From Cognatilysobacter terrigena (GTDB lineage Bacteria; Pseudomonadota; Gammaproteobacteria; Xanthomonadales; Xanthomonadaceae), in contig NZ_SELT01000003.1 of NCBI RefSeq assembly GCF_004361065.1, positions 62,001 through 126,000 on the forward strand: 64,000 nucleotides of DNA, in the 5' to 3' direction. Below, one piece after another: positions 27,216 to 37,200 of this stretch. The notes below the pieces were generated by a model, which saw nothing but the letters and a program-made list of their open reading frames with translations, did no database searches and was not told where the DNA came from. Positions within the stretch are counted from its first letter, which is position 1, and the number at the start of each line of letters is the position of its first letter. The translations under genes were made by a program, and so were the position numbers.

Positions 27216-28088
27216 GTGAGGAGCATAGACATTCAAGTTGCACAGGTGCGGGTGGTCATTGATACATCGGCCGTTCGTTTGATCGCTCTCGAGGAGCACC
27301 CAGACTGGGTGACGACCTTCGCTGAAATGAGTAGGGACGGCTACCGCTTCTCGCTGGCCGACGTAACAGCAGCGGAGTTACTACTCCAGTATCAGGACGG
27401 TCAGACGACCTTTGAGCAGCACCTACTTATGGTTCGGGGCCTGCAGACGTTCGTCGACCAAGAACTCCCGGTCATGTTCGGCGGCGGTGATCTGCGTGCG
27501 CTAGTCACAAGCCGATTGGATCGGTGGAAAGGCCACGAGGCAAGGGACGCAAGCGACTTGGCTTGGAAGGCCATATTGGACCCAAGTTCGCCTATCGAAT
27601 CTGACGGCATTCCGCTTGATCACCTGCGCAGTGAAGGGAGGGAGAACTGGCCTCGGATGTTGGAACAAGTTGCGCTCCGCGCCGAGCTTTCCGGCATTGA
27701 CATCGCGAGCAGCGACCCGGACAGCATTGCGGAATATCTGGCGGGATTTGTAGCCCCTGCGATAGACGGTGAGGCGCCTCACGTTTTGCCGCCTTTGAGC
27801 ATCCGCCGGCACCTTGAGATTCGCTACAAGTTTCGTCAGGCGGCGCGAATGAAGCGCGCGAAAGAGCCCTATGATCCTTACAGCCCAAGGAAGAGGAACG
27901 ACGGGCTTGACGTTGATCTATTTGATTGCCTGATGCTTCCGGCGTTTGTCGTTACTTGCGACCGCGCGTTCTTTGGCGGGATCGAGAGTATCGCTAGCTT
28001 CCAGCGCTCATGGTTCAAGCGGCCAGAAGCCTTGGCACGCGAGTGGCGAGCCGGCGAGCGGCCGGCCCCCCGCTGGCCGGCTGTCTGA
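27216..28088 (+). CDS. PIN-like ribonuclease-domain protein
   Basis: A 290-aa protein (GTG at 27216; GTG at 27246 is an alternative). The N-terminal VVIDTSAVRLIALEEHPDW holds the first acidic PIN residue. Further acids occur in VTAAEL and near the C-terminus in NDGLDVDLFDCLMLPAFVVTCDRAFF, the pattern of PIN-domain active sites. PIN proteins cleave RNA and often act as toxins or defence effectors. It is longer than a typical 130-140 aa VapC, so it is probably not a standard VapBC toxin. It diverges from the PD-(D/E)XK-like gene. Confidence 0.62.
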   Translation: MRSIDIQVAQVRVVIDTSAVRLIALEEHPDWVTTFAEMSRDGYRFSLADVTAAELLLQYQDGQTTFEQHLLMVRGLQTFVDQELPVMFGGGDLRALVTSRLDRWKGHEARDASDLAWKAILDPSSPIESDGIPLDHLRSEGRENWPRMLEQVALRAELSGIDIASSDPDSIAEYLAGFVAPAIDGEAPHVLPPLSIRRHLEIRYKFRQAARMKRAKEPYDPYSPRKRNDGLDVDLFDCLMLPAFVVTCDRAFFGGIESIASFQRSWFKRPEALAREWRAGERPAPRWPAV

Positions 28089-28563
28089 GGGAGCGGCAAC
28101 GCGTCGATCGCTGGTCCGCTTTTGGGCGTACAACTCAGGCGTTAGGCACCGATGTCCGCTTTGGGTCGAAACCGGACGTCGGCTGGTCAGCGTCGTCGTC
28201 TTCGTCAGCCCAACCGATACCGCCACAGATCTATACCAGCGCGCATTCGGAAAAGTCTTACCGAATGGCGTGGAATGTGCGGATGGGCTCGGGCAGGCTG
28301 AGTCGTAGATCCTATGTCCGTCATCGACGCGACAACACCGGCCGAGGTCCGAGTGAAGCGAACGGGAGCTAGGCAGCGAGGGCTAGCGCCCGAACTTCCA
28401 CGCGCTAGTGCCACCCTGCATCAATGCTGACGCAGCCCTTCGCATAGCCCCGCATGAGGCCGTAGCTGGGTCGTCACGCAATTGTTGTCCTAGGGAGGCG
28501 CCAGTCTCGGCGCGCGAGACTGAAGCGTTTAGTCTTAGGGTCAGAGAACCGATGGGAGCGCCT
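28089..28563. other. 475-nt gene-poor region upstream of the CBASS operon
   Basis: It contains actcaggcgttaggcacc (28125-28142), which resembles the right end of an integron attC site, and an imperfect inverted repeat tgtccgctttgggtcgaaac (28150-28169) continuing to ggacgt. A hairpin cagtctc/gagactg (28502-28508 with 28516-28522) lies 42 nt upstream of capV and may be regulatory. No gene is supported here. Confidence 0.4.
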
Positions 28564-29529
28564 ATGACAGAAAGCGAACCGTATTTCCAGGCGCTTGCGC
28601 TCACCGGCGGCGGCTTTCGTGGGCTTTATAGCGCTCATGTTCTGCAACGTTTAGAAGAGCGGTCGGGTCGTCCCATCGCGCAATCAATTGACCTTATCGC
28701 CGGAACTTCGATCGGGGGCATTGTCGCGCTCGCTGCGGCATTCGAAGTGCCGATGAGCAAGGTTGTGGAGACGTTCGCCGAGCATGGACCGGCGATCTTC
28801 CGGAAGAAGCGGTCACTGGCTGGTCTTGCGAGCAATCTCTACGATCCCGCTCCACTTCAGCAAGTGATTGCGCAACTGATAGATCGCGATGCGATGTTGA
28901 GTGACGCGAGGCACGCGCTCGTCATCCCAGCGCTAAATATGACGACGGGGAAGCAACAGATCCTGAAGACACGGCACGACCCATCGTGGGATCGAGATCA
29001 TCGCTACAACGCATATCAAGTGGCATTGGCCACGGCCGCGGCGCCGATCTACTTTCCCTTGGCTGAAATCGACAACCAATTGTTCGCAGATGGTGGGCTC
29101 GTCGCAAACGCGCCGGACCTGGTCGCGCTTCACGAGGCGAACCGGTTTATGGGTCAACGCGATGACCGGGTCCGAATGCTCAGCGTTGGAACTCTATCGT
29201 CGCGATATTCTTTGCCCAGTGATATTCAGCGCGGTATGGGCGTCTGGCAATGGCTGAAGCCGCTCAAGTTCCCGCTTATCGAAACAGTTCTTGCCGCACA
29301 ACAGCAGTTTGCGATCCAGCTTGTGCAGCACCGCTTGGGTGAGAATTACACGCGAATTGACGGTGAGCCATCTGACACCGTCATGCGAACCGTTGGCCTT
29401 GACAAGGCAGACGCCGCTGCCCAAAAGGCCCTGCTCGGTCTCGCTGCGAAAGACGTAAGTGATGTCCTTGGCACAGAGGCCATTCAGCGTTTTCTCTTTC
29501 ATACACCTCGCCGTTGGATCGTGGAGTAA
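28564..29529 (+). CDS. capV: CapV patatin-like phospholipase (CBASS effector)
   Basis: A 321-aa patatin-family lipid hydrolase. Key motifs are the oxyanion loop ALTGGGFRGLYSAHVL, the nucleophile elbow GTSIG (Ser) and the catalytic Asp in FADGGLVANAPD. In CBASS antiphage systems CapV is activated by the cyclic nucleotide made by the neighbouring CD-NTase and degrades inner-membrane phospholipids, killing the infected cell. The ATG at 28564 (MTESEPYFQALAL) matches CapV starts; an ATG at 28552 is an alternative. The CD-NTase gene follows 3 nt later. Confidence 0.92.
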   Translation: MTESEPYFQALALTGGGFRGLYSAHVLQRLEERSGRPIAQSIDLIAGTSIGGIVALAAAFEVPMSKVVETFAEHGPAIFRKKRSLAGLASNLYDPAPLQQVIAQLIDRDAMLSDARHALVIPALNMTTGKQQILKTRHDPSWDRDHRYNAYQVALATAAAPIYFPLAEIDNQLFADGGLVANAPDLVALHEANRFMGQRDDRVRMLSVGTLSSRYSLPSDIQRGMGVWQWLKPLKFPLIETVLAAQQQFAIQLVQHRLGENYTRIDGEPSDTVMRTVGLDKADAAAQKALLGLAAKDVSDVLGTEAIQRFLFHTPRRWIVE

Positions 29530-29532
29530 ACG

Positions 29533-30585
29533 ATGGGCGCAGCCGCCAAGTACTTCTTTAGTACCTCCGCTGACGCTGACACGCTGAACAAGCGTGTTCG
29601 CCCAAGTGACGCCCAGCGTGATTTCCTTAAGTCGAATAAGGACGCGTTAAAGCTGCACCTTGAGTCAGACCTTCGGAGACGGTGTGGCTATTCCGTCTCC
29701 ACTTGGCTCCAGGGCTCTTACAAACTGCACACGCTTATTCGCCCTATCTACGGTGGCGATTACGATGTGGACGTAGGGGTCTATGTAGAGTGGGGAAGCG
29801 GCGAGATGCCTCTGGCGCCTATTGATCTTCGCGGCCACGCGCAGGCTTCGCTCCAAGAGTTTGCCCAGCAAAGCGAAACGACGTGCCGGGTCATCGACCC
29901 GCCGAAGCAGCGCTGTTCTCGGGTGAAGTACGAGAAGCACTTCCACATCGATACCCCGATCTACCATCACAACTCGGACACCGGCGTCGCGCGACTGGCG
30001 ACAATGGATGACGAGTGGGAGCTCAGTGACCCAGAGAAGATGGTCCGGTGGTTTCAGGACCGTCTCGATGGAGACGAACGGGCGCAAGCTCGGCGGTTGG
30101 TGCGTTATCTAAAAGCGTGGGCCGCACTGCGCTTTAGTTCCGACCAAGAGGCGCGTCCGAGTTCGCTGTTGCTTACAGTGCTTGCAGTCGATGCTTATGC
30201 AGAGACTGTGGAAGGTGGAGATTTCGAAGATGACGATGCCCTGCAGGAAGTGGTGACGTCGATAGTCGATCGCCTTGCGCTGAGCACTGCTGTCGCAAAT
30301 CCTGTTGGCTCTGATGAAGACGGGAACCTTAATAGGTTGAGCTCTGAAGGCGAGGAGCGCTTCCTCCAGGCGCTTGACGAACTTCTAGAAGTTTGTGAGC
30401 GAGCGACTTCCAACGTAGACGAAGGGGCCGCCGTCGCTGCCTGGACGGACGCGTTCGACTTTCTGTTTCCACTTCCGGATAGCGAAGGGCTCGTCGAAGC
30501 CGATGCTCAGCAGAGCGCGGTGATTGCAACACCGACGATCGCCATCGACGTCTATGAGACAGACGGGCGGCGCGCTCGCACCTAG
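29533..30585 (+). CDS. CD-NTase, DncV-like cyclic-nucleotide synthase (CBASS)
   Basis: A 350-aa nucleotidyltransferase. The active site is seen as WLQGSYKLHTLIRP (GS motif) followed by GGDYDVDVGVYV (DxD metal ligands), with a third acid later in the core. It resembles the DncV/CdnA type that makes 3'3'-cyclic dinucleotides and pairs with CapV. I do not assign a CD-NTase clade or product from sequence alone. Unlike many relatives, its C-terminus ends without a fused AGS-C sensor domain; that domain is the next gene. Confidence 0.88.
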   Translation: MGAAAKYFFSTSADADTLNKRVRPSDAQRDFLKSNKDALKLHLESDLRRRCGYSVSTWLQGSYKLHTLIRPIYGGDYDVDVGVYVEWGSGEMPLAPIDLRGHAQASLQEFAQQSETTCRVIDPPKQRCSRVKYEKHFHIDTPIYHHNSDTGVARLATMDDEWELSDPEKMVRWFQDRLDGDERAQARRLVRYLKAWAALRFSSDQEARPSSLLLTVLAVDAYAETVEGGDFEDDDALQEVVTSIVDRLALSTAVANPVGSDEDGNLNRLSSEGEERFLQALDELLEVCERATSNVDEGAAVAAWTDAFDFLFPLPDSEGLVEADAQQSAVIATPTIAIDVYETDGRRART

Positions 30586-30594
30586 GAGGGTGAA

Positions 30595-30924
30595 GTGGAT
30601 TTCGCGCGCATAGGGCAAACGCTCAAGTTCCGAATCACGAACCCGCATATCTTGCCGGCTGGTTCGACAATTCGGTGGGTCGTGCGTAACACGGGTGACC
30701 ATGCCTACAGCGAGAATGACCTTGGTCATAGCTGGTTAGATCGAGGCGAGCTTGAGCGCACCGAACACGTGGCCTATTCGGGTCGGCACTTCATGGATTG
30801 CGAGATCCGTGTGGGCGGACGAATTCGCTCGATCTCTCGAATTCCGGTGACCGTGACCTCGATGCCCAGCCCGGTCCGTCGGCCGAGTCGCCCGGCGTAC
30901 ACGCTGATCAACCGGCGTCGCTAG
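30595..30924 (+). CDS. Stand-alone AGS-C-type sensor domain protein (CBASS)
   Basis: A 109-aa protein resembling the AGS-C domain (adenylyl/guanylyl and SMODS C-terminal sensor). The match is seen in TIRWVVRNTGDHAY, followed by a DLG-type segment and HVAYSGRHFMDCEIRVGG, which parallel the family's WKVxNxG and HYVECYI patterns. The domain is normally fused to the C-terminus of CD-NTases. Here it has its own GTG start after a strong SD (aggaggg, 30584-30590), and the upstream gene stops at 30585. It may sense the phage trigger or the second messenger. Confidence 0.75.
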   Translation: MDFARIGQTLKFRITNPHILPAGSTIRWVVRNTGDHAYSENDLGHSWLDRGELERTEHVAYSGRHFMDCEIRVGGRIRSISRIPVTVTSMPSPVRRPSRPAYTLINRRR

Positions 30925-31593
30925 AACAGTTGCGCAGGACGTGCCGTCCAGCTGCAGGACCAACGCCTGCTAATTCGGAGTCCGCTATCGGCCAGTAGCG
31001 GTCTTGCGGCTTTGGATGTAGCACTCCTCCAGAAGCTAGCGCCCCGGCGGGAGTTTGGAGGCTTTGATGCCGCCCGTGTGGATCTTGCCCTGTGGCACGC
31101 CGAGGCTTGCGACAGCAGCGAGGGTGGAGGCAACGGTCAGCAGAGTCAGCGCTAGCGCAGTGCGCTTGGAAGGTTGGAAATCATGAGTGCTCCGATGTAG
31201 GACATTCGGGTCGCGAAAGTGCGATGCCGGGCGACTCAACTGGACGCACAAGGTCGTCCTCGCACAGAGGCGGAAGATCAGGTAGCGCCCATGGTCCAGG
31301 TGGGTAACGTCCGAATGCTCCATCGGACTTCTCGACGATGAGATGTGCAGTGCAGCATCAAGGCAACGGTCTCTTCGCCGTGAGAGACGCCGCTCGTCGG
31401 TGAAGCTGGTCCATCGGGGCTGACCACCTTGACCCGCGCAGTCGGATCGTTAGTCGCCAGCTGCGCAGCTCGACCTGCGCTTCAAGGCCCGCGCGCAACG
31501 CCTTGATCTGACTTCGTCTCAGACCGTCAAGCGATAGTGGGCGGAGAAAATGATTGCGGACTCACACGGGTGTAGGTGTAAATATTTACACCT
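30925..31593. other. Gene-poor region between CBASS and lexA2
   Basis: The first part holds an imperfect inverted repeat around ccgctatcggccagtagcgg (30982-31001), similar to the repeat at 28150. A minus-strand frame ending at 31036 encodes KRTALALTLLTVASTLAAVASLG, a signal-peptide-like stretch, but no credible start was found, so it may be a gene fragment. A predicted lexA2 promoter has a -35 ttgcgg (31554-31559) and a -10 tgtaaa (31577-31582) with 17-nt spacing. Confidence 0.4.
31574..31593 (+). promoter_or_regulatory. LexA2 operator: perfect 20-bp palindrome
   Basis: The sequence aggtgtaaatatttacacct is fully self-complementary. It ends one base before the lexA2 ATG at 31594 and overlaps the predicted -10 region. 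It is the obvious autorepressor site for the cassette. It differs from the E. coli SOS box (CTGT-N8-ACAG). Confidence 0.85.
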
Positions 31594-32202
31594 ATGACCG
31601 ACCTGACCCTTCGCCAGCTGGCCATCCTCAACTTTGTCCGTCGCGAGATGACGAAGAGCGGGCGCCCGCCCAGCCTTCAAGAGATTGCCGATGCCTTTGG
31701 CATGGCCAGCCCCAACGGCGCGGCTAAACATCTCAAAGCGCTGGAGGAGAAGGGGCATATCGCGCTGGCTCCCGGTGCGCGCGGCATTCGCCTAATCGGC
31801 GAGGCCAAACCGATTACCACGGTGGAGCTGCCCTTGGTGGGCCATGTGGCCGCGGGCGAGCCCTTGTTCTCCAATGCGTATGTCGAGCGGCGTGTCGCGA
31901 TTGATCGCAGCCTGTTCAAGCCGCAGCCGAAGTATCTGCTGCGCGTAGAAGGCCACTCGATGATTGACGCCGGCATTCAAGACGGCGACTTGATCGGCGT
32001 GCATCCCACGCGCAATGCCGAGCATGGGCAAATCGTGGTGGCGCGACTGGGCGACGAGGCGTTGACGGTCAAGCGCTTGCACAAGAAGGGCAGCCAGCTG
32101 CGCTTGCTCTCGTGCAACCCGTCCTACGCGCACATCGATCCCGATCCGACGGACTACTTCGCCATTGAGGGCTTGTTCTGCGGTCTGATCCGGGTGCTTT
32201 GA
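31594..32202 (+). CDS. lexA: LexA-type SOS repressor of the mutagenesis cassette (LexA2)
   Basis: A 202-aa repressor. An N-terminal winged helix (about 1-65, RPPSLQEIADAFGMASPNGAAKHLKAL) is followed by the S24 autoprotease. The cleavage pair Ala87-Gly88 sits in GHVAAGEPLF, the nucleophile is Ser122 (GHSMIDAG), and the general base is Lys160 (ALTVKRL). RecA-stimulated self-cleavage would release repression of this operon after DNA damage. The ATG abuts the operator, leaving no room for an SD, so the mRNA may be leaderless. It is probably additional to a host LexA, which is not in the window. Confidence 0.93.
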   Translation: MTDLTLRQLAILNFVRREMTKSGRPPSLQEIADAFGMASPNGAAKHLKALEEKGHIALAPGARGIRLIGEAKPITTVELPLVGHVAAGEPLFSNAYVERRVAIDRSLFKPQPKYLLRVEGHSMIDAGIQDGDLIGVHPTRNAEHGQIVVARLGDEALTVKRLHKKGSQLRLLSCNPSYAHIDPDPTDYFAIEGLFCGLIRVL

Positions 32203-32816
32203 TGGGCCAGGTGGTCGCCCTTGACGAGCTGTTGATCGAACGCAAAGTCTGGCGTGGACAGCCGACTGCGTTGCCGCCCAGTGCGCAGCCCACAGGCCAT
32301 GCGTTGCTCGATGCCGCGTTACCGTTGGGTGGATGGCCGGAGCACGCGCTGATAGAAGTGCTTCACCCCGTCGATGGAGTCGGGGAGTTCGATCTGCTGG
32401 TGCCGACCCTGGCGCGCCTCACGCAGGGCGGTGAGGCGGTGGCGTTTGTGGCGCCGCCGTATGTGCCGTATGCACACGGCTTGGAAGATCGAGGATTTGA
32501 TCTGCGTTTCGTGCATATCGTGGATGCAGAGCCTAGTCGTGAGCTGTGGGCGTTTGAGCAGTGCCTGCGCTCCGGTGCGTGTGCTGCAGTGCTGGGCTGG
32601 CCGCGCAAGGTCGACGACCATGGATTGCGTCGACTGCAGGTGGCCGCCGATGCGGGGCGAAGTCTCGCGTTCGTGTTTCGCGATGCGAAGTTCGCGACCA
32701 ACCCGAGTCCCGCAGCATTGCGGCTGGATGTCGGTCGCACACGGAGCGTGCGGGTGCGCAAATGTCGCGGCGGCGTGGCGCCTGCGCAGGCCTTTGTTGT
32801 CGCCGGCCACCATTGA
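32202..32816 (+). CDS. imuA: ImuA, SOS mutagenesis accessory protein
   Basis: A 204-aa RecA-like protein lacking clear Walker motifs. It begins MGQVVALDELL and shows the ImuA segment HALLDAALPLGGWPEHALIEVL followed by GVGEFDLLVPTLARL. It partners with ImuB and DnaE2 in translesion synthesis. Its ATG shares a base with the lexA2 stop (TGATG). Confidence 0.9.
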   Translation: MGQVVALDELLIERKVWRGQPTALPPSAQPTGHALLDAALPLGGWPEHALIEVLHPVDGVGEFDLLVPTLARLTQGGEAVAFVAPPYVPYAHGLEDRGFDLRFVHIVDAEPSRELWAFEQCLRSGACAAVLGWPRKVDDHGLRRLQVAADAGRSLAFVFRDAKFATNPSPAALRLDVGRTRSVRVRKCRGGVAPAQAFVVAGHH

Positions 32817-32825
32817 GGCGCGCGC

Positions 32826-34241
32826 ATGCTCTGGGCCTGTATTTATCTCCCGCATCTGGGCATCGACTGCGTCCTGCGTCGCCACCCCGACCCCGTCGCA
32901 CCTTTGGCGTTGGTGGGTGGCAATGCGCAACGGCGCGAGATCCTCTCGGTCAATCACGCCGCGTTTGAACAGGGCGTGCGCCCCGGTCAGCGATTGGTCG
33001 CCGCACAAGCGATCTGCCCCGGTTTTGCCACACATGGGCACGACCCCGAGGAGGATGCGCGCTGGCAACGGTTTTTGGCCGCGTGGGCCTATCGCTTTTC
33101 GTCCCAAGTCTTTGCCGGCTGGGATCGCTCTATCGTCTTGGAAGTGGGGCGCAGCTTTTCGATCATGGGAGAATGGCGCTTGTTTCAAGCGCGACTGCGC
33201 GATGAGCTGACCGAACTGGGTTTTCGCCATCGCATTGCCTTGGCACCCACACCGATGGGCGCACGTGTCTTGGCGGGGGTGCAAGACGGCATTGGCGTGC
33301 TGACGCTGGATCAGCTGCGCTCCACGCTGGCTCGGGTGCCCGTGCGTCGCGCATGTCTGCCGGGTGATTGCGCAACGCGTCTGTATGCCATGGGCGTGAA
33401 GCACCTGCGCCAGGTCATGACGCTCCCGCGCGACGGATTGCGACGGCGCTTTGGTGCCGACTTGATTGACACCTTGGATCGGATGCATGGCGATGCACCC
33501 GAGATGCTGGAGTTCTATGCGCCACCCGACACGTTCGATGTGCGCATCGAGCTGTCTTATGAGGTGGAGAACCACCAGGCGCTGGTGTTTCCCGTTCGAC
33601 GCCTGACGGCGGATCTGGCGGCTTACCTGGCGGGTCGAGACGGCGGGGTGCAGCACTTTGTCATCGAGTTGGAGCACGAGGGCATCGCGGCCACGCCGAT
33701 CGAGGTTGGGCTGCTGGGCGCCGAGCGCGATCCGGCCACCTTGTTTGAGCTGGCCAAGGGGTGCCTGGAACGCGCGCAGGTGCCCAAAGCCACCGTGGGC
33801 GTTCGACTTGTTGCCTCGCATCTGCCTCCCTTCATTCCTGCCTCTCGGGACCTGTTCGATCAGCGGCCTGCGCACATGGTGCCGTGGGATCAATTACGCG
33901 AGAGGTTGCGCGCACGGCTTGGGCCCGATGCGGTGTATCAAGTGGCCAGCTGCGACGACGATCCTCGCCCTGAGCGATCGTGGGCGAAAGCTCGTCCCGG
34001 ACGACGCGGTGTAGCGCCTGTGCGGCCCACGCGCCCCGTGTGGTTGCTCAATCGCCCCGTGCCCCTACGCGATCGCGTGGTGGAGATCCTCGACGGACCC
34101 GAGCGGCTGGAAAGCGGGTGGTGGGAGCGCGATGCACGACGCGACTACTACGTTGTGCGCACCGCACAAGGGCAGGTGGGGTGGGTGTTTTCGCCCGTGG
34201 GCACGCAGGATCAATGGATGCTGCATGGCTGGTTTGCATGA
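32826..34241 (+). CDS. imuB: ImuB, Y-family polymerase-like protein without catalytic residues
   Basis: A 471-aa protein with the fold of Y-family polymerases but no canonical acidic metal-binding motif near the N-terminus ([23 protein letters not shown] instead of a DxDxFFA pattern). That matches ImuB, a non-catalytic hub that binds the beta clamp and recruits DnaE2. The segment [31 protein letters not shown] is the helix-hairpin-helix region. The C-terminal 80 residues carry the interaction tail ending [11 protein letters not shown]. It overlaps dnaE2 by 4 bp (ATGA). Confidence 0.92.
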   Translation: MLWACIYLPHLGIDCVLRRHPDPVAPLALVGGNAQRREILSVNHAAFEQGVRPGQRLVAAQAICPGFATHGHDPEEDARWQRFLAAWAYRFSSQVFAGWDRSIVLEVGRSFSIMGEWRLFQARLRDELTELGFRHRIALAPTPMGARVLAGVQDGIGVLTLDQLRSTLARVPVRRACLPGDCATRLYAMGVKHLRQVMTLPRDGLRRRFGADLIDTLDRMHGDAPEMLEFYAPPDTFDVRIELSYEVENHQALVFPVRRLTADLAAYLAGRDGGVQHFVIELEHEGIAATPIEVGLLGAERDPATLFELAKGCLERAQVPKATVGVRLVASHLPPFIPASRDLFDQRPAHMVPWDQLRERLRARLGPDAVYQVASCDDDPRPERSWAKARPGRRGVAPVRPTRPVWLLNRPVPLRDRVVEILDGPERLESGWWERDARRDYYVVRTAQGQVGWVFSPVGTQDQWMLHGWFA

Positions 34242-37200
34242 GCCTGCCCGATTACGCGGAACTGCACTGCGTCAGCGACTTCTCGTTTCAGCGAGGCGCG
34301 GCCACGGCGCGTGAACTGTTTGAGCGCGCACAGGCGTGTGGTTACACGGCTTTGGCCATTACTGACGAGTGCTCCATGGCGGGGATCGTGCGCGCGCACG
34401 AGGCGGCCAAAGACAGTGGCGTGAAGTTGCTTATCGGCACCGAAGTGCGCCTGGTTGATGGGTTAAAACTGGTTTTAATCGCGCAGAACAAGCAGGGTTA
34501 TGAGGCGCTCTGTGCGCTGATCACGCGCGGTCGGCGTGCCGCGGAGAAGGGTAGTTATCACCTCACGCGCGGGGACTTAGGCGAGCTACCGTGCGTGCTG
34601 GTGCTGTGGATCCCGTGCCATGAACTGCGCCGCGAACAGGGTCTGTTCCTGCGAGAGCGCTTTGCAGGGCGACTATGGATTGGCGTGGGCCTGCATCGTG
34701 ATCAGCACGACGCACGCAAGCTGGCGGCCCTGCAAGCACTCGGGCATGAGCTGTCGCTGCCGTTAGTGGCCGCGGGCGACGTCCACATGGACATCCGCAG
34801 GCGTCGCGCACTGCAAGACGTCATGACCGCTATTCGGCACAACACGCCAGTAGCGCAGGCGGGGAAATATCTGTTTCGCAATGGCGAGCGGCATCTGCGC
34901 TCGCGCTTGGCGTTATCGAACATCTACCCACGCGAGTTGCTCGACGAGACAGTTCGGATCGCAGCGCGATGCTCTTTTTCGCTGGATGAACTGCGCTACC
35001 AATATCCCGCCGAAGTCGTGCCCGATGGGCACACGCCCGCCTCGTGGTTGCGCCAGTTGACCGAGGAGGGCATCGCCTGGCGCTGGCCCAACGGCATCAC
35101 GGAGAAGGTCCGAGCCCAGATCGAGCATGAGCTCACGCTCATTCGAGAGCTTGACTACGAGCCGTATTTCCTCACCGTGCACGACATCGTGCGCTTTGCG
35201 CGCAGCCAGAACATCTTGTGCCAAGGGCGCGGGTCGGCGGCCAACTCGGCCGTGTGTTTCGCGCTCGGTGTTACGGAAGTCGATCCCATGCGCATGAACA
35301 TGCTCATGGAGCGCTTCATCTCTAAAGAGCGCAACGAGCCGCCGGATATCGACATCGATTTCGAGCACGAACGGCGCGAAGAGGTAATCCAATACGTCTA
35401 CCGCCGGTATGGACGGGAGCGCGCAGCGCTGGCGGCCACGGTCATCACCTACCGGGGCAAGTCGGCCGTGCGCGACGTGGCCAAGGCGTTGGGGCTGCCC
35501 GAGGATCAAGTGCAGGCACTGTCGGATTGCTTCGGGTGGTGGTCGGGCGACGACCCGATGGAAGATCGCCTGCGCGAAGCGGGCTTTGATCCTGAGTCAC
35601 CTGTTATGCGCCAAATCGTGAGCCTGACGGCGCAGCTGCTAGGCAAGCCGCGGCACCTGTCTCAGCACGTGGGCGGCTTCGTGATCTCCGATGCGGCGTT
35701 GTCCACGCTGGTTCCGGTGGAAAACGCCGCCATGGAGGACCGCACGATCATCCAGTGGGACAAGGATGATCTGGACAGCATGCGGCTGCTCAAAGTCGAC
35801 TGCCTGGCGCTTGGCATGTTGACCTGCATTCGTAAGGCACTGGATCTCATTCGAGAGCACCGCGGGCAGGACTACTGCATGTCCAGCATTCCAGCGGAAG
35901 ACGAAGCGACTTACGACATGATCTGCCAGGCCGACACAGTGGGCGTGTTTCAGATTGAAAGCCGCGCGCAGATGTCGATGCTGCCGCGCATGAAGCCGCG
36001 ATGCTTCTACGACCTCATCATTGAAGTCGCGATCATTCGCCCCGGCCCCATCCAGGGAAAGATGGTGCATCCCTTCCTCGCGCGTCGGCAGGGCAAAGAA
36101 ATGGCCACCTACCCAAACAAGGACATCGAGGCCATCTACGGGCGCACCTTGGGCGTGCCGCTCTTCCAAGAGCAAGTCATGCGCGTGGCCATGGTGGCGG
36201 CCGGTTACAACGCAGGCGAAGCCGATCAGCTGCGCCGTTCCATGGCTGCGTGGAAGCGCCACGGCAACATGGACGTGCACGAGGCCAAGATCATCCAAGG
36301 GATGCTCGCGCGCGGCTACACGCTGGACTACGCGCAAGAGACGTTCCAGCAGATCCTAGGCTTCTCCGGCTACGGCTTTCCCGAGAGCCACGCCGCGTCA
36401 TTTGCACTGCTCACCTACGCAAGCTGCTGGCTCAAATGCCACGAGCAAGCCGCGTTTACCTGCGCCTTGCTCAACAGCCAGCCCATGGGGTTTTACTCCA
36501 CGAGTCAGCTCACGCAAGACGCCCGCCGTAAGGGGGTGGAGGTCAGACCTGTGTGCGTGCTGAGCAGTTGCTGGGACAACACACTGGAAGATGCCAAGGG
36601 ACCCGAGCAACCGGCCATTCGCCTGGGGTTTCGCGAGATCAAGGGGTTCAACGAGGCGGCTGCGCAACGCATCGAGCAGGCGAGGGCAATGGCGCCGTTT
36701 CGCTCGGCGGAGGATCTGTGCCACCGGGCGCGACTGGATCGGCGGGAGCGGGCCGTGCTGGTCGAAGCCGGGGCGTTGCAGGCCCTGTCGGGGCATCGCA
36801 ATGAGGCCCGGTGGTCGGTGGCGGGCGTGGAAGCGCAGACGCCATTGCTTGATCGTAGTCCGGACGAATTGGACGTCGAGCTGCCTGCCCCCAGCCAGCG
36901 AGACGATCTGCTGGCCGACTACGGCACCTTGGGCCTGACGCTAGGGATCCATCCGATCGCGTTGGTGCGCCCGAGTCTGACAGAGAGGCGATGCCTTACC
37001 TCGTCAGACGTGTGGAAGCGCCGCAATGGGTCGCGGGTGCGCGTAGCGGGGATCGTCAGCCTGCGGCAGCGGCCGTCGACGGCGCACGGCACGACATTTC
37101 TCACCTTGGAGGACGAGGCAGGGGTTATTCAGGTCATCGTCTGGCCGGATCTGGGCAACCGCCAGCGGCGCGAGCTGTTGGGGTCGCGACTACTCGCGGT

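Noticed and set aside
31036..31323. Minus-strand frame with a signal-peptide-like stretch
   Set aside because: The first ATG gives an N-terminus unlike any signal peptide. The hydrophobic part has no start of its own; possibly a gene fragment.
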